From positions 12,930,607-12,994,606 of the forward strand of contig BROE01000011.1 of assembly GCA_036571765.1 (NCBI GenBank): a stretch of DNA of 64,000 bases. Reading direction: 5' to 3'. Numbering within the stretch: position 1 is the stretch's first letter; the number at the start of each line of letters is the position of its first letter. Origin of the DNA: Plecoglossus altivelis (Eukaryota; Chordata; Actinopteri; Osmeriformes; Plecoglossidae). The position numbers were made by a program, and so were the translations under genes. The notes under the pieces were generated by a model that had not been told where the DNA came from, made no database searches, and saw only the letters and a list, made by a program, of their open reading frames with translations. Shown in pieces: positions 1-11,000 of the stretch.

Positions 1-37
1 CAATAGTACAAGGGCCACAACACAATGATCAGCCACC

Positions 38-912
38 CCTGTCAGAGCCCACACACCTGTCAAGCCCACACACCTGTCAAAGCCACACACCTGTAAGGCC
101 CACACACCTGTCAGGGCCACACACCTGTCAGGCCCACACACCTGTCAGGCCCACACACCAGTCAGAGACCACACCAACTACACGGATACAAGAAGATTCA
201 CATACACCCTAGTATACACACACACACACTATAAGTCTAAAAAAAGGGCCCCACACCACCCTGGTCAGGCCCCACACCACCTGTCAGGCCCACACACCTG
301 TCAAAGCCCACACACCTGTAAGGCCCACACACCTGTCAGGGCCCACACACCTGACAGAGCCACACACCTGTCAGAGCCCACACACCTGTCAAGCCCACAC
401 ACCTGTCAAAGCCACACACCTGTCAGAGCCCACACACCTGTCAGGCCCACACACCTGTCAGGCCCACACACCTGTCAGGCCCACACACCTGTCAAAGCCA
501 CACACCTGTAAGGCCCACACACCTGTCAGAGCCACACACCTGTCAGGCCCACACACCTGTCAGGCCCACACACCAGTCAGGCCCACACACCTGTCAGGCC
601 CACACACCTGTCAGGCCCACACACCAGTCAGGCCCACACACCAGTCAGGCCCACACACCTGTCAGGCCCACACACCTGTCAGGCCCACACACCTGTCAGA
701 GCCCACACACCTGTCAGAGCCCACACACCTGTCAGGCCCACACACCTGTCAGGCCCACACACCTGTCAAAGCCACACACCTGTAAGGCCCACACACCTGT
801 CAGGGCCCACACACCTGACAGAGCCACACACCTGTCAAAGCCACACACCTGTAAGGCCCACACACCTGTCAGGGCCCACACACCTGACAGAGCCACACAC
901 CTGTCAGGGTCA
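38..912. repeat. 16-17-bp minisatellite
   Basis: About 50 copies of CTGTCAGGCCCACACAC with variants CAGAGCC, CAAAGCC and TAAGGCC. It is interrupted at 181-250 by unrelated sequence with a short (CA)n. Lies in osbpl10 beyond exon 6. Confidence 0.93.
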
Positions 913-1723
913 CAGTGAATCTCTCTCTCTCACACAGGCCGGAGGAGTCCAGTCTTCATGGACCTTGATTAAACAGAACCTAAATATAAACAGGGAAGTT
1001 GTTTGTGTCTGTGTAATCCAGACTCTTGGCACTGTAGTGTGTTATTTATCCGTCTCTGAGATACGTTCGACTGAAGATGTCTTTTGGCAGAGAACTGACA
1101 TCACACTGTGGCTGTGGAGGATTTCTCTGTGGCCTTGGAGCCACACCTCTGCTGCCCCCTGCTGGAAGGTGGAGAAACTACCACTAACCACAAGCTCGTG
1201 TACGGTACGTACGTGTGTGTGTGTGTGCGCGCGTGTGTGTGCTCTGGCTTTTCCAAACTGATACAGGCAGCAGAAAAGACAGTGAAATAAAAACAAAATG
1301 GAGGGAAAACATGCGGCCAGGTTGAAAGTATCACCCAAGCAGACTAATCCCTGAACCACCCCATGCTAGCTATCCTCTGATGCTAACGTGCTAACGTGCT
1401 AACGTGTTGCCATGGAGGCTGCCCGTCAACCCAGCCACCAGCTTTCTCACACACCCATCCTGCAACGTCCACAAGCTGGCTGAGAGGACGATAAGGATAT
1501 GCATAAATACCCTGGAAGGGTTTCTGCCAACTCAAGCACATTCTGGGCCCAATCTCCCTCCACCCTCCCCCACCTCCCGACACACAGACGGGCGCCCTGC
1601 CAGCGAGCGATAAGGCCTGGTGCTCTCTCTCTCACAGACTGCTTGAAGAGGGTGATGCCTGCTAGCTTGAAGACCCCATGTCTGTGTCTCAGTGACTCAG
1701 CCGAGTGTAGCCTGAGCTGAGGG
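913..1723. other. Unique sequence downstream of osbpl10 exon 6
   Basis: No exon recognised. Holds a (GT)n/(GC)n run at 1203-1243, a strong CTCF-like motif at 1152-1165 and three copies of TGCTAACG at 1380-1406. Confidence 0.6.
1152..1165 (-). promoter_or_regulatory. CTCF-like motif
   Basis: CTGCCCCCTGCTGG is the complement of CCAGCAGGGGGCAG, which fits the CTCF core consensus at every position. Binding is not shown by sequence alone. Confidence 0.45.
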
Positions 1724-2790
1724 TGGAGATGGAGACAGGATGGAGGCAGGATGGAGGTAGGATGGAGACAGGATGGAGGTAGGATGGAGGTAGGATGGAG
1801 GTAGGATGGAGACAGGATGGAGGCAGGATGGAGGTAGGATGGAGGCAGGATGGAGGTAGGATGGAGACAGGATGGAGGTAGGATGGAGGTAGGATGGGGG
1901 TAGGATGGAGACAGGATGGAGGCAGGATAGAGGCAGGATGGAGACAGAATGGAGGCAGGATGGAGACAGGATGGAGGTAGGATGGAGACAGGATGGACAC
2001 AGGATGGAGACAGGATGGAGGTAGGATAGAGGCAGGATGGAGGCAGGATGGAGGCAGGATGGAGGTAGGATGGAGACAGGATGGAGGCAGGATAGAGGCA
2101 GGATGGAGGCAGGATGGAGACAGGATGGAGGTAGGATGGAGACAGGATGGACACAGGATGGAGACAGGATGGAGGTAGGATGGAGACAGGATGGAGGTAG
2201 GATGGAGACAGGATGGAGGCAGGATGGAGACAGGATGCAGACACGATGGAGGTAGGATGGAGGCAGGATGGAGGTAGGATGGAGACAGGATGGAGGTAGG
2301 ATGGAGGTAGGATGGGGGTAGGATGGAGACAGGATGGAGACAGGATGGAGGTAGGATGGAGACAGGATGGAGGCAGGATGGAGACAGGATGGAGGCAGGA
2401 TGGAGGTAGGATGGAGACAGGATGGAGGTAGGATGGAGACAGGATGGAGGCAGGATAGAGGCAGGATGGAGGTAGGATGGAGACAGGATGGAGACAGGAT
2501 GGAGGTAGGATGGAGACAGGATGGAGGTAGGATGGAGACAGGATGGAGGTAGGATGGAGACAGGATGGAGACAGGATGGAGGTAGGATGGAGACAGAATG
2601 GAGGCAGGATGGAGACAGGATGGAGGCAGGATGCAGACACGATGGAGGCAGGATGGAGACAGAATGGAGGCAGGATGGAGACAGGATGGAGGTAGGATGG
2701 AGACAGGATGGACACAGGATGGAGGTAGGATGGAGGTAGGATGGAGACAGGATGGAGGCAGGATGGAGACAGGATGGAGACAGGATGGGG
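1724..2790. repeat. 11-bp minisatellite with higher-order structure
   Basis: About 97 tandem copies of AGGATGGAGAC, AGGATGGAGGT or AGGATGGAGGC. Rare variants (GGACAC, AGATAGAGGC, GATGCAGACAC) recur at intervals, showing segmental duplication within the array. The long open frames here on both strands are by-products of an 11-base unit without stop codons. Confidence 0.95.
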
Positions 2791-3420
2791 GTTCCCCTGG
2801 TGGTTCACCACGTCTCCCCACAGCTGTCTCTGCGTCACCGGGACACCGGCGTTGCTCGCTCGTGCCGACAGACAACCGGTAGCACGGTAACCAAGGAAAC
2901 GCTTGTCTTCAAACGTGGCTTGGTCATCTGTAGCTGTGTCCGTCTGATGTAGCGAGGATGTGACGTAAGAGCGGGAGCGGGACAGATTTGTCGGATTCAA
3001 ATCGCACTCAGGTGTAGAGAACCGATGTTTATCGTGAACCTATTCGTATGTTTCCAGTTTGTGAAGTGCCTTCATGTGGGGCAGAGCTGCAGTACAGTCC
3101 GCAGCCACAAGGTGGCGATCTGACCAGCAGCTTCGTCACGCTCCCCAGACACACATCAAACTGACTCACGTAAACGCACACAATCCAGTCCAGCCAGCAG
3201 CAGATAAATAAGCAAGACCACTTCCACTCCACTTCAGATCAATCTCTCCTCCACCTCCTCCCCCACCTCCTCCTCCCCCCCACCTCCTCCTCCTCCCTTT
3301 GAGCTCTCCTTCCTCCTGAAGGAGGAAAGATGATAATGATCTCATTAAGAGAGAGTAATCAGAGAGGAAAGGATGAGGGTGAGTGTTTGGTGTCGAGCCT
3401 CAACAAAGACGGTGGTTTCC
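2791..3420. other. Unique sequence between arrays
   Basis: No exon seen on either strand. Contains a CTCF-like CCACAAGGTGGCGA with two mismatches at 3105-3118 and a CCTCCTCC-rich patch at 3245-3300. Confidence 0.55.
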
Positions 3421-4880
3421 TGGCTCTCTCTGTCTCCCTCTCTCGTCTGTATCTCTCTCTCTCCTCTGTCTCCCTCTCTCTCTCGTCTGTATCTCTCTCT
3501 CTCCTCTGTCTCTCTCTCGTCTGTATCTCTCTCTCTCGTCTGTATCTCTCTCTCTCCTCTGTCTCCCTCTCGTCTGTATCTCTCTCTCTCCTCTGTCTCT
3601 CTCTCGTCTGTCTCCCTCTCTCTCGTCTGTATCTCTCTCTCTCCTCTGTCTCTCTCTCTCGTCTGTATCTCTCTCCTCTGTCTCCCTCTCTCTCTCTCGT
3701 CTGTATCTCTCTCTCTCCTCTGTCTCTCTCTCCTCTGTCTCTCTCTCTCTCGTCTGTATCTCTCTCTCTCTCGTCTGTATCTCTCTCTCTCGTCTGTATC
3801 TCTCTCTCCTGTCTCCCTCTCTCTCGTCTGTATCTCTCTCTCTCCTCTGTCTCTCTCTCTCGTCTGTATCTCTCTCTCTCTCTCTCGTCTGTATCTCTCT
3901 CTCTCGTCTGTATCTCTCTCTCTCGTCTGTATCCCTCTCTCTCTCCTGTCTCCCTCTCTCTCTCGTCTGTATCTCTCTCTCTCCTCTGTCTCTCTCTCGT
4001 CTGTCTCCCTCTCTCTCGTCTGTATCTCTCTCTCCTGTCTCCCTCTCTCTCGTCTGTATCTCTCTCTCCTGTCTCCCTCTCTCTCGTCTGTATCTCTCTC
4101 TCTCGTCTGTATCTCTCTCTCTCCTCTGTCTCCCTCTCTCTCTCGTCTGTATCTCTCTCTCTCGTCTGTATCTCTCTCTCTCGTCTGTATCTCTCTCTCT
4201 CCTCTGTCTCTCTCTCCTCTGTCTCCCTCTCTCTCTCGTCTGTATCTCTCTCTCTCTCTCGTCTGTATCTCTCTCTCTCCTCTGTCTCTCTCTCGTCTGT
4301 ATCTCTCTCTCTCCTCTGTCTCCCTCTCTCTCGTCTGTATCTCTCTCTCTCCTCTGTCTCTCTCTCGTCTGTATCTCTCTCTCTCATCTGTATCTCTCTC
4401 TCTCGTCTGTATCTCTCTCTCTCGTCTGTATCTCTCTCTCTCCTCTGTCTCCCTCTCTCTCTTGTCTGTATCTCTCTCTCTCGTCTGTATCTCTCTCTCT
4501 CCTCTGTCTCCCTCTCTCTCTCGTCTGTATCTCTCTCTCTCGTCTGTATCTCTCTCTCTCGTCTGTATCTCTCTCTCTCGTCTGTATCTCTCTCTCTCGT
4601 CTGTATATCTCTCTCTCCTCTGTCTCCCTCTCTCTCTCATCTGTATCTCTCTCTCTCGTCTGTATCTCTCTCTCTCTCCTCTGTCTCTCTCTCTCCTCTG
4701 TAGCTCTCTCTCCTCTGTCTCCCCCTCTCTTCCCTCTGTCTCCCTCTCTCCTGTCTCTCTTTCTCTCTCCTCACTTCCCATCACTCTCTCACTCTCTTTC
4801 TCACACTCTCTCCATCTCTCTCCGTTTCTTCATCTCTCTCTGTCAATCTCTCTCTCCCTCAATCCCTTTCTCTCTCTGAC
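3421..4880. repeat. CT-rich 17-20-bp minisatellite
   Basis: Repeats of CTCTCTCTCTCGTCTGTAT and CTCTCTCTCTCCTCTGTCT; plus strand almost pure pyrimidine. From about 4740 it decays into simple CT. Several frames of 340-520 codons are open on both strands but have no gene-like content. Confidence 0.94.
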
Positions 4881-5082
4881 TTTCTCAGAAATTAAGATGG
4901 AAAAAAACTCAGACCTGCCACACGCCCGACGAACAACAAGATGATTGTGATTATAACGAGATTATTATGAGAATTATGGCATCAGTGAAAATGTTCAGAA
5001 AGAGACAGTCAACACATTAATCTTTACCTGCTTATTCATGACTGACAGAGAAGCCTATTAAACTGTAATGAGAGTCGTCAGT
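4881..5082. other. Unique spacer
   Basis: AT-rich, with no exon or motif recognised. Confidence 0.5.
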
Positions 5083-5365
5083 TGCACACACACGCACATA
5101 AAACACACGCACACACAACACGCACACATAACACACACACACGCACGCACACACAACACACAGCACACACACACACACAACACGCACACATAACACACAC
5201 ACACACACAACACGCACACATAACACACACACACACACAACACGCACACATAACACACACACACGCACGCACGCACACACAATACACACACACACAATAC
5301 ACACGCACACACAGGCATAAAAAACACACACACGCACATAAAACACTCACACACATGCATAAAGT
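5083..5365. repeat. (CA)n-derived repeat
   Basis: (CA)n with embedded ACACGCACACATAACACAC units of about 28 bases, at least three near-identical copies between 5150 and 5270. Confidence 0.93.
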
Positions 5366-5796
5366 ACACACAAAACCCCTTCTCGCTAACCTGGCCCTTG
5401 TGGGTCCCACCTGCTCAGGTTAGACAGGTAGACGACACCACAGATTCAGTTTGCTTTACAGAAACCGTCCCCTGGGAGAGAAGCTAAATCGAAACTCTTC
5501 ACTGCATGACCTAGTTACTGACATCACTGTACAAACTTTCAAAGGCCCCAGCGTGTCTGCCTCCATGGAAGCCCCTCTCCCTCTCCCTCTCCCTCTCCCT
5601 CTCCCTCTCTCTCTCAGAAACACAAGATAACCGCATCAATCTAGTCAGCCTGCCATCGGGATCATTATCATCACCACCTTGCTTTCACAGTCGTGGGAGG
5701 CTGACACGCGAACACTGGAATGAGACTGGCTTCGAAGTACGAGATGGGTTCATTCCAGCCAGGTAATTACACTGTTAGAAAGAACTGAAAACATAG
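5366..5796. other. Unique sequence with a short (CCCTCT)n
   Basis: No exon recognised. (CCCTCT)n at 5573-5616. A small inverted pair CTAACCTG/CAGGTTAG lies at 5386-5393 and 5416-5423. Confidence 0.5.
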
Positions 5797-6140
5797 AAAG
5801 AAAAAGAGAGAGAGAGAGAGAGAGAGAAAGAGGGATGTATCAGAGACAGAGAATGAGAGAGAGGTAGAGAAAGGCAGAAGTAAAGAATGAAGTAGAGGGA
5901 AAATAAGAGGTAGAGAAAGAGAGACAGAGACAAAAAGAGAGACAAGGAGAGGGGAGGATAGAGAGAGACAGAGAGAGGGGAGAATAGAAAAAGAGAGAGA
6001 GGGGAGAATAGAAAAAGAGAGAGAGGGGAGAATAGAGAGAGAGAGAGAGAGAATAGAGAAAAAGAGAGATAGAGAATAAAGAAAAAGACAGAGAGATAGA
6101 GAGAATAAAGAAAAAGAGAGAGATAGAGAGAGTAAAACTC
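5797..6140. repeat. (GA)n-rich tract beside osbpl10 exon 6 donor
   Basis: Purine on plus, hence pyrimidine on the osbpl10 sense strand, starting about ten bases after the exon 6 donor. Imperfect units of GAGAATAGAAAAAGAGAGAG recur. Confidence 0.92.
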
Positions 6141-6144
6141 TTAC

Positions 6145-6275
6145 CTCAACACCATGGGACAGACTCTGGTTCCTGAGGGAGGGGGAGGGGTCGCTGGGGT
6201 GCAGTGGAGTCAGCCCTCCGTTCTTCAGAGGCTCCCCCATTGGGGACTTTGGTACAGTCCACACAGGAGCAGCAT
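6145..6275 (-). CDS. osbpl10: osbpl10 exon 6
   Basis: The acceptor is CCATCCTGCAG and the donor is GTTGAG|GTAAGA. In the phase left by exon 5 it reads (D)AAPVWTVPKSPMGEPLKNGG, then LTPLHPSDPSPSLRN and QSLSHGVE, resembling human GSKSHSTEQLKNGTLGSLPS. The LKNG match, two good splice sites and the phase match support it; overall similarity is modest because this linker is weakly conserved. It ends in phase 0. The next exon was not found in the window. Confidence 0.75.
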
Positions 6276-8010
6276 CTGCAGGATGGAACAGGGAGCTCGG
6301 TCACAACCAAGTGACCACTGGCAGGATACGGGGGGGGGGGGGGGGCTAGAGATTGAGAGGCAGTCTGTTTTAAGAATCTACTGTAATCTTGCTGCAGGGG
6401 TCATTGGAGGGATTGAGAGTGATTGATGGATATTGATGTCCTTCTATTGATTGTTCTTCTAGAGAGGGAACAATCGAGGGATGTGGAGGAGAGGGAGGGG
6501 GACCTACAGCATCATCTCTGTGTAAGAAAGGATCTGATTGGTTTAAAATTAACATATCTAGGTGAACCATGCAGCCCAACTGAGCTGCGTGTTAGTGTGT
6601 GTCTGAGTGTGTGTGTTTGTCTGTGAGTGTGAGAGCGAGTGAGTGAGTGTGTCTGTGAGTGTGTGTGTGTGTGTGTCTGTGAGTGTGAGAGAGAGTGTGT
6701 GTGTGTGGGAGTGTGTGTGTCTGCGTGTGTGTGTGTGTGTGTCTGCGTGTGTGTGTGTGAGTGTGTGTCTGCTTGTGTGTGTGTGTCTGCTTGTGTGTGT
6801 GTGTCTGCGTGTGTGTGTGAGTGAGTGTGTGTGTCTGCCTGTGTGTGTGTGTCTGCGTGTGTGTATGTGTCTGCGTGTGCGTGTGTGAGTGAGTGTGTGT
6901 GTCTGCTTGTGTGTGTGTGACTGAGCATCTGCTTGTGTGTGTGTGACTGAGTGTCTGAGTGTGCGTGTGTGTCTGCTTGTGTGTGTGTGTCTGCGTGTGT
7001 GTGTGTGACTGAGTGTCTGAGTGTGTGTGTGTGTCTGCGTGTGCGTCCAGCTCGACAGCGTGCTCCTGATATTGACGTACCTCAGACGTTGATAAGCAGC
7101 AAGTGAACAAGCTTACGAAGCTGAAGGGTTTTAAGCATCTTGCAGTGTCATGTCATGTGATGTCATGTCATGTGATGTGAGAAGAAGCACAAGCGAGTCG
7201 TGACTGTTTGAAGTCTATCTAATTATGATTGCAGCCCTACGCATCTCCTTCCCCCTGTTCAACTGCCCCCTCTTCCTCCTCCCTCTCCTCCTTCCCCTCC
7301 TCCTCAATCTCCTCTTCCTCCCCCCTCTCTTCTTCCTCCCCCTCCTCCTCCTCCCTCTCCTCCTTCCACTCCTCCTCAATCTCCTCTTCCTCCCCCCCTC
7401 CTCCCTCTCTTCTTCCTCCCCCCTCCTCCTCCTCTTCCTCCTTCCCCTCTTCCTCCCCACCCTCCACCTTCCCCTCCTCCCTCTCGTCTTCCTCCTCCTC
7501 CCCCTCCTCTTCCTCAACCTCCAAGCCTTTACTGAGAGATTTTGTCCAAGGTGTGTTTTGACAGGAGGGAAACTTGGGGCCTGTCTACCTGAGTGTCTGA
7601 GTGTTTTAATACTTTAGCCCGTCCTCCTTCCTCCAGGAGCCACGATGGTCAAATGCTGACTTGACTTCAAAGGCAGGAGGGAACTGACTTCAGGTAAACT
7701 ACCTTTGTGTTGCTTTGTATTTTTTAATCACTATTTATCGTAGTTCTTTTGAATCAGACAGACACTTTTTTGGTGAGAGGTTCCAGTCGACCAATGGAGA
7801 TGAGAGACACAGGGAAGCACCAGAAAGAGAAGCCGTGATTGGAGGAGAGACATGCGGAGCGAGGAGGGGGGGGGAAAGGTGAGAGTTGAGAATTGGAGAA
7901 ACAGCATGCGTACATCATCCCACAGGGACACACTTCCATTTCTGGGCTGTCGTCTGTCTCAGAAAAGTTGCTTTACGACACACACACACACACACACAGC
8001 CACACACACG

Positions 8011-8044
<34 letters not shown>

Positions 8045-11000
8045 GAGTGGCATGCCATCCTCCTCTCAGTGGTAGATTCCATCATGGGCTCCCTGTCAGG
8101 ATGGAGGCAGGCTGGGAAGTGTGCAAGCTTCCTGCATGTATCATCTTGCTGAATCCTCTCAAAGGAGAACACCCTGCAGTCAGCAGGCTACTGCACACCC
8201 ACAGAGAAGAGATCACAGGGAGGGAGGGAGGGAGGGAGACGGGGGGAGGGAGGAGAGAGGGAGGGAGGGAGGAGAGAGGGAAGGAGACAGGGGGGAGGGA
8301 GGAGAGGGAGGGAGGGAGAGAGGGAGGGAGGGAGGGAGGGGAAGAAGGAGAGACAGGGGGAGAGAGCTAGGGGAAAGAGGAGAGAGGGAGGGAAAGGGGA
8401 AGAGAAAGAGAAGGGGAGAGAGAAAAGGATGAGGAGGAAGGGAAGGAAAAATATAGAGATAAAGAGATGGGAGAATAAGAGAGGGGAAACAGAGAGGAGT
8501 GAGGAGAGGCTAAAGACAGTGAAGGACAATGAAAGAGAGGGAAAGACAGTGAAAGACAGTGACAGAGAGAGGTAAAGACAGTGAAAGAGAGAGGTAAAGA
8601 CAGTGAAAGAGAGAGGTAAAGACAGTGAAAGACAGTGAAAGAGAGAGGTAAAGACAGTGAAAGACAGTGAAAGAGAGAGATAAAGACAGAAGTAAAGAGA
8701 TGACCTCCAGTCCCTCCCAGATCAGTACACGAGACATCCCCCCCTGAACCCTCCATGCAGCCATACTGGTCCCTCCTCCCAGAGCCTAACGAGGGCTCGC
8801 CATTGGCCGGCAGCCTCAGGAGAGCTCAGAGTGACCACCATGCCAGCCAATCAAGCTCCCACCTCATGCTAGGCGCACCGTCGGCGCTGTGCAGCCAGGA
8901 AGTGAGGTATTTTTGCCCATGCAGCGGCGGGAAGGGGGGTGGGGGTGGCTGGTTTGCCAATAGCAACGGGGGGGGGTAGCATAGTTGCTAGGCGATGCCC
9001 GTATGTAAAGCGCCACGGCGAAGCGCGGAACCTGTGACAGCGCTTGGCGCCCAGACGGACGGAACCCGTGGGTTCTACCCTGCGGAACCCAGGTCTAGTC
9101 TGGGGGCGTGAGAGGGGGAGGGGCGGGCGTGAGGGGGGTACATGCCGTAGCCGGGGGGCAGAGGGGCCCCCACATGACTGGTCGGCCAGGCAACGGAAGA
9201 AGAGGGCTGAGTCCTTGCGGCCAGGGGCGTCCGCTCCGCACCAGCCCCCGTCAGAGCACCGGGGCAGGGTGACTGTGGGCACAAACACAACAACACCAGG
9301 GGTATGAGGACCTGGAGCCTGAGGCAACGCCTCACACACATCGCCATCCCATAATACTACCCCGCCATCCCATAATACTACCTCTCACACATCGCCATCC
9401 CATAATACTACCTCACACACATCGCCATCCCATACTACCTCACACACCTCACCGTCCCATAATACTATCTAATACACACCGCCATCCCATAGTACTACCT
9501 CACCGTCCCATAGTACTACCTCACACACCTTGCCAACCTGTAACACTACCTCACACACACCCATCCCATAATACTGCCTCGCCATCCCATAATACTACCT
9601 CACACACCTCGCCATCCCATAATACTACCTCACACACCTTGCTAACCTGTAAAACTACCTCACACACACACACACACATCTTATAATACTGCCTCACCAT
9701 CCCATAATACCTCACTATCCCATAATACTACCTCATACACCTCGCCATCCCATAATACTACCTCACACACCTTGCTAACCTGTAAAACTACCTCACACAC
9801 ACACACATGCCATAATACTGCCTCACCATCCCATAATACCTCACACACCTCACTATCCCATAATACTACCTCATACACCTCACCATCCCATAATACTACT
9901 TCACCATACCATAGTACTACCTCACACACCATCCTCCATCACATATTGATCCCCTGCCCTCACGCCTCACCCATTCCATAACATCCCAACACACTGATTC
10001 TGGACCAGCTTTTGAAGACAACCTCCATCGATATATATACATATATATCGTACGAACCAATCAAACTTCGGAGGTAAACCGCTGTGGTTTCCAGTTCAAT
10101 GAACGCAAGACTTCATTGGCTGCCAACAGAATGGGCTGATGACATCATCAGGATTCAACAAAGCAGCTCAGGTATTACAGAACCGGACAGCGCGCCTCAC
10201 GCCAGCGTCGTCACGGAGACGACGTGGCAAAGCTGGACCTGTGGACGTTATCGTGGGTTTTCCTTTTCTCGCCACGCGCGACACGAGGTAACTGCGGTAA
10301 CCGAGACGCCCCCCCCCCTGTTGCGATGCGGTCTCCTGACTCTAGCGCAGTGGTTCTTAACCTGGGTTCGATCGAACCTCAGGGGTTCGTTGAGTCAGTC
10401 TCAGGGGTTCGGTGGAGGTCAAGACACACACCTGACTCATATGATTATATGACTTAGAAAAAAAAAATCATATTTCAGTTTTTCAATTAAAAAAGGGTTG
10501 GGTGAATGCGCATATGAAACTGGTGGGGTTCAGTACCTCCAACACGGTTAAGAACCACTGTTCTAGCGTCAGGTACCTGCGAGATGGCGATGCCAGGATA
10601 TACACACCGTTCCTGGACTGAGCGAGACAACAGCAGCGACGCTGAGAGCTCACGTTTCAGAAGCACTTCCTGTGCGAGCTACGTGTGATGAAGCCGAACA
10701 CGCTGATGCAAGCATCCTAGACGCCGGAACAACAGGTTTGCTTTGTAAAGGTCTTTATTGGAACTGTTTAATCTGGCACAGAAATACTCACAAGGCAGAC
10801 AGATTGGTAGGCACCTACATGGTTCTGCTTTGGCATAGATAGACGAACTCGCTTGAGGACAGATGATGTGTATGGTTGTGTCAGAGAATACTCGTACAAT
10901 CCTAACACACTCCATGACGTACTCACATGCAACTGGGCGTCACACTCAAATGACTTCCAGACGTCTTTGTAAACAACAGCCACTATATAAATACACTTTG

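Noticed and set aside
38..912. CRISPR array
   Set aside because: Units are 16-17 bases with no unique spacers and the window is eukaryotic; it is a minisatellite.
1447..3000. 517- and 392-codon minus-strand frames with SCLHPVSILPP repeats
   Set aside because: Pure by-product of an 11-base unit without stop codons; several frames are open at once, with no splice sites or domain.
3330..4944. Ser/Leu-rich plus frames and Arg/Glu-rich minus frames of 340-523 codons
   Set aside because: Translation of a CT-rich repeat in several overlapping frames on both strands.
9040..9272. Candidate osbpl10 exon on the minus strand after acceptor TTTGTGCCCACAG
   Set aside because: Exon 5 and the exon at 6275-6145 already join in phase with the LKNG match; this block has no clear donor and no recognisable family similarity.
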